A stretch of DNA of 64,000 nt, taken from positions 2,442,590-2,506,589 of the forward strand of contig CM056397.1 of NCBI GenBank assembly GCA_029718625.1. The letters are read 5' to 3'. The notes under the pieces are model-generated. The model had not been told where the DNA came from. It saw nothing but the letters and a program-made list of their open reading frames with translations, and made no database searches. A program made the translations under genes and the position numbers. Position 1 is the stretch's first letter; each line of letters starts with the position of its first letter. This document shows, in pieces, positions 60,000 through 64,000 of this stretch. Source of the DNA: Synaphobranchus kaupii (lineage: Eukaryota > Chordata > Actinopteri > Anguilliformes > Synaphobranchidae).

Positions 60000-61281
60000 T
60001 TTCTATCACTTGAGGAATATCTCAAAAATTCAAAAAATACTGTCCCTACATGATGCTGAAAAGCTAGTCCATGCTTTTGTTACTTCTAGATTAGATTATT
60101 GTAATGCTCTTTTGTCTGGATGTACACATTCCTCTCTGAAAGGGCTTCAACTAATTCAAAATACAGCTGCTCGTATTCTCACGAGAACTAAAAGATTTGA
60201 ACACATCAGCCCAGTGTTAGCTTCACTTCTCTGGTTGCCAGTCAAATTTCGAATAGACTATAAGATTCTATTACTTACCTTTAAAGCCTTACATGGGCTT
60301 GCCCCCTTATATTTAAGGGATTTACTTTTCCCTTATAATCCCTCACGAACGCTCCGTTCGCAGGGCGCAGGCCTGTTATTCCTAAAATAGCTAAAAGTAC
60401 AATAGGTGGTAGAGCCTTTTCCTATCGTGCTCCTCTCCTATGGAACAAATTGCCTGTGCTCATGTTCGGGGTGCAGACACTGTCAGTCTCTTTAAAGCTA
60501 GGCTTAAAACCCATCTTTTTAGTCTGTCCTATAGTTGAGGGGCAGGAGTGGGTGGCTGGCATTAGCTATAGAGTCGCTGGTGGACTGAGCGGTCAGTGCT
60601 GTCACTGGATCATTATTGGTAGTGTTGTGTTAAGCTCGACCGGTCATGGTCTAGTGGTGACTGTCTCAAGCCTGCCCTCATGGCTGTATTGGCCCCTGCC
60701 TCTGTTTAGCCCTTAGCTATGCTGCCATAGCCTTATTCTGCCGGGGTTTCCTTATCGCAGCAGACACCTCTGTCTCTCCTGCTGCGCTTGTTCTGCTACC
60801 ATCTGAACCCCCTAACAATGTTTTTTCTTTTTTTCCTTTTCCCTGCTCTGGGCACCTGCCCGGAGCTCTAGCCCAAGTTTCCAGAGTTTCCCGCGTCCTT
60901 CCCTCGCCCCCCCTCCTGGCCCGGAGCTCCAGCCCAAGACCAGCTAGGCGCCCCCCACCTGCTACTACTGCTGATCTCTACATGATGGAGTCATCTGAAT
61001 AGAATACCTCCCTATGACATAATCAACCCATAGGCCAGTGGAGGATGGGCATCCCCCCAATAGCCGGGTTCCTCTCGAGATTTCTTCCCATCGGGGAGTT
61101 TTTTCTCGCCACAGTATGTGGGTTTTTCTCTCCTACTAGAGTTTTTACCTCTGCTATCTGGGGGCTTAGAGCTGGCATTTCCCATTTCCCCTTTCCTCCC
61201 CTTTCTGTTCTGTAAAGCGTCTTTGTGACAGTCATCTGTGAAAAGCGCTATATAAATAAAATTGAATTGAATTGAATTGAA
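60000..61281 (+). mobile_element. 5'-truncated L2-type LINE
   Basis: Carries the C-terminal end of a LINE reverse transcriptase, a 3' UTR, and the tail GCGCTATATAAATAAAATTG with GAATT repeats. TTAGACT flanks both sides (59993-59999, 61282-61288), a 7-bp target duplication, so the truncation happened at insertion. Confidence 0.9.
60010..60540 (+). pseudogene. L2-type LINE ORF2 C-terminal fragment
   Basis: 127 codons stay open from 60010: VHAFVTSRLDYCNALLSG, LQLIQNTAARILTRT, FEHISPVLASLLWLPV and ILLLTFKALHGLAP are the end of the reverse transcriptase/thumb region conserved in fish L2/CR1-type elements. A frameshift near 60390 separates the last block (GGRAFSYRAPLLWNKLP, then a short stretch to about 60535). 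The catalytic FADD region is absent because of the 5' truncation, so no activity is possible. Confidence 0.9.
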
Positions 61282-61288
61282 TTAGACT

Positions 61289-63073
61289 ACTTTTATTATA
61301 AATGTCCCTAGCGCCGCTAGAAAGGTAGCAAGCTGACCCCATAGTCTTAAATGAGCAAACCACCACCATCTTTTTGGCTAACCGCTAATTAACTCGACTG
61401 TGGCAGAGCAGTCTGTCACGGTTTGCTGCAGCATGAAACCCCATTCTGAAAACTGTTCCAGATAAAGTGGGGATTGTAGGTTAGTGGGTTCACACGCTAG
61501 CTAAAGCACAGTAGCTACATTAGCTACATCGTAGCTGGCATTAACTTTCATCTGCATCCTGCAACATAATCACAAACATTGCAAACATTTACAAACGCAG
61601 TATGTTTGTCAGTACAAACATACCGCTAACACTTTGGCTCTATTCCCCACACATTTTCATAATTTTAGGGACCTAAAAAATGATCCAGGTGTAGAAATGT
61701 CCGGTTAGAGTTCTAGCTAGAGCAGCTGGCTAATGTTAGTAACGTTAGCTAGGCAATCATGGTAGCTAGCCAACTTATATGACTTTAAGGAAGTCGAATG
61801 ACTGTTAAATTAAAATGGCTTGCTATAAGCTATCGTTAGCTTGCTAGCTAAATGTTAAAACAACTTGACGTGAGATATCGTTAGCTTGCTAGCTAGCTAA
61901 CCCAGCATTGCTAAGCAATGGTAACGTTCATGACAGGGGGAGTACGGCGATTGCGTACGGGAGGGGGTGGAATAGCTAAATGAATATCTAAATTGATAAT
62001 GTTATACAGGTATGGAGCAATTGATTTGAGATACTTAACCCAGTTTGGCTGCTTGCAGTGTAGCTGCAACATCCCCTTCTGTCTCATCTTATGAAACAGT
62101 ATTTTTTTCGTAGTAGACACATCATAGCTCGCTCCAACCAAAATTAATATGTGATGACAAACATGTTGAAGATGAGCGGGTAAGGCACTCAATTTATTAT
62201 GCTACGAACTGCGTCCACTAAACAACAGCTTGTTCACGGTAGGCTACTAAGGGATGTTCTCCATTGACTTCCACTCAAAAATACAGCGTGTCTCCCTGTC
62301 CCAAGCATAGACTGTATAAAAATAGGTCCGTTTTAGACCAATGATTGTTGTCTCCCCCTTCTGGTCCCGCCCCTCCGAGTGAGGGCAGTGAGAACCATAT
62401 AAAACCTATCTATGCCAGTGATCCCAGGACTCAACCTGTCCCTCTGATTGGTCCTGAACACCTGAACAAATGTTAATACTCTGTCCAAACGACACAATAT
62501 TTTAAAAAAATCAGCACATGCAGAGGCATTAGATGAAGGAAAGGCACCTATTGCAATTACATTTTTATGTGGGAAAGATTTATTGACTGCGTATTTTGAC
62601 CACATTGCTGCCATTGACTTACATGGGGAAAGACCTATACTGCAGCCAACCGCAGTGGCGCTAGTGAGCAACGACACCAGGAAGTGAGCTTCAAAACGAA
62701 AGCCCAGTCTTGGCCCCTTGATACGGACAGATATAATGGACGGATAAGAACATGAAACAATCATATGAACAAAAAGCAATACAGTTGCCTCCAACAAAGC
62801 CAGAAAGGAGCTTTTTCAAAAAAATAAATAAATAAAAATGCTCATCATGTAGGTTAAATTAGTTAGGCTAGTTAATACCTTATTCACCTTACCACTCGTA
62901 ACAAATACATCTATACTCTCAGTACATTGTCAGTATGTACAGTTTATTTCTAATGTGACAACTGTACTAGCCTACTACATTCTAGAACTCCTAAACGTTA
63001 AATTAGATATAGCGTGTTTAAATTATTGCTGAAGCAATCATATCACATTGATAAGAAAGTATCTCAAGCTTGC
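61289..63073. other. Unassigned sequence
   Basis: Rich in GCTAGC/TAGCTA phrases (61680-61900). AGACTGTATAAAAATAGG at about 62309 echoes 59426. An AAAT run lies near 62820. No gene seen. Confidence 0.45.
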
Positions 63074-63317
63074 ATCATTTTTGAAGTCAAACTATCGTTG
63101 AATCTTTTACTTTGTGCTGACCTATATTCTGTGGAAGAACAGCGGCGGAGCGATACTTTACGTTACCTACAAATGTAGTGCCGGCACTGGTCGACTACAA
63201 CAACAAAGAAGAGCAACAATTTGCAATGGCCAGGTTCGCTCCGCCGCCGTACTTCCACAGAGAATATAGGTCAGCACAAAGTAAAGGATTCAACGATAGT
63301 TTGACTTTAAAAATGAT
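63074..63317. repeat. Near-perfect palindrome (foldback element)
   Basis: The left arm, 63074-63153, is repeated inverted at 63237-63317: TTTACTTTGTGCTGACCTAT against ATAGGTCAGCACAAAGTAAA, and GGCGGAGCG against CGCTCCGCC, with only a few mismatches over about 80 bp. The loop is ~83 bp. No ORF. Confidence 0.9.
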
Positions 63318-63567
63318 GGTATAAACACTCAAAATAACCCCGATAGACTGTCGTCGTATTTTATTTGCTTTGGGTGCACTGTGGAGTGTTTAAGTGCGTT
63401 TGGTAGTGGATGCTGCTGGTTACCTTAGAGTTGCGCTAGCATTAGCAACATGTGTATGTCCAAAAGAAGGGACAGCATGGAATTAGCTGAAAATGGTTTC
63501 CATCAATCAACTACATCATGGGTAAGTCGTAATTGAGACATTATGTCCAAAATTCCGAACTATCCCT
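63318..63567. repeat. Possible dispersed-repeat end
   Basis: The stretch ends TTCCGAACTATCCCTTTAA, a phrase I associate with the terminus of a common fish DNA repeat. The other terminus was not found. Confidence 0.35.
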
Positions 63568-63614
63568 TTAAGAATGAGCATAATTTCACTGTGCCAATAC
63601 TGACATGGATTATT

Positions 63615-63620
<6 letters not shown>

Positions 63621-63655
<35 letters not shown>
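63621..63655. repeat. (TA)n microsatellite
   Basis: About 17 TA dinucleotides. Confidence 0.95.
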
Positions 63656-63660
<5 letters not shown>

Positions 63661-64000
63661 TTATAATTTTTTTTTACAGCTGTGTGGATAGGCTACTGTC
63701 GGAACTCGCCGTATTCACACACCGTCTAAAAAGACCAGTTTTTACATTCTCTCAATAACCACGTAGCCTATTTAAATTCAACAAATTAAAATGTTAGGCT
63801 TCAACTACGACCAGTAAATGTCTAGGGCTACAACAGGAAAATCAGCGTCATAGAGGCTAACCGCCTCATCTTACAGCGCTGAGATCTGGAAAGCTCCAGA
63901 AACTGTGCGAATAACATTAGCCTACCTACTAGCCTACCAAAGACGGTGGATTGTGTTGTAGGCTATATGGTGTAACGTTAAAATAAAATAAAAATATTAT
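63656..64000. other. Unassigned sequence to window end
   Basis: Nothing recognised. Confidence 0.5.

Overview
The window looks like intronic and intergenic DNA from a ray-finned fish; the species cannot be fixed from sequence alone. The case rests on teleost-type repeats (Tc1-like, PIF/Harbinger-like and hAT-like MITEs, a 5S rRNA-derived SINE, an L2-type LINE, Gypsy and BEL/Pao LTR retrotransposons), many microsatellites, and one vertebrate host gene with GT-AG introns. No bacterial operon, CRISPR array or rRNA operon is present.

The only host gene I can support lies on the minus strand: part of a Solo/puratrophin-family Rho guanine-nucleotide exchange factor (best match ARHGEF40; the paralogues PLEKHG4/PLEKHG4B are not excluded). 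Two coding exons are visible. A 198-bp exon at 47946-48143 encodes the N-terminal segment, and a giant 3373-bp exon at 15225-18597 encodes the next segment followed by a long low-complexity region with two families of coding tandem repeats. The splice phases fit exactly. The 29.3-kb intron between them holds most of the mobile DNA. The catalytic DH-PH exons are not visible and should lie beyond the left edge.

Layout. 1-6606: 46-bp satellite, about 143 monomers with no net length change, two monomer classes and a higher-order pattern, cut at its right end by a Tc1-like end. 6607-14715: Tc1 relic, a 136-bp hairpin, two tandem copies of a tRNA-module-bearing repeat, a lone diverged satellite monomer (10259-10300), retroelement and transposon pseudogenes, and a MITE. 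15225-18597: the giant exon. 19342-26860: a Harbinger-like transposon with a transposase remnant, an inverted MITE pair, a foldback element carrying a 5S-derived SINE, and a hAT-like MITE. 26956-40150: a degraded Gypsy element (minus) split by a complete BEL/Pao element (28414-35852, minus) with LTRs that read as identical and a GACAG target duplication. 42330-46030: a long inverted-repeat element enclosing another copy of the tRNA-module repeat. 46525-47485: Tc1 transposase pseudogene. 47946-48143: the small exon. 49861-50920: solo LTR with a CCTCC duplication. 51245-58382: a mariner-type MITE, Harbinger fragments, a probable piggyBac-like relic with nested insertions, and an abutting TTAA-flanked element. 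60000-61281: 5'-truncated L2 LINE with a TTAGACT duplication. 63074-63317: near-perfect palindrome.

The main stories are insertion order (BEL into Gypsy into a gene intron), the structure and possible origin of the 46-bp satellite, and a repeat family carrying several different tRNA-like modules. I found no convincing new multi-gene system.
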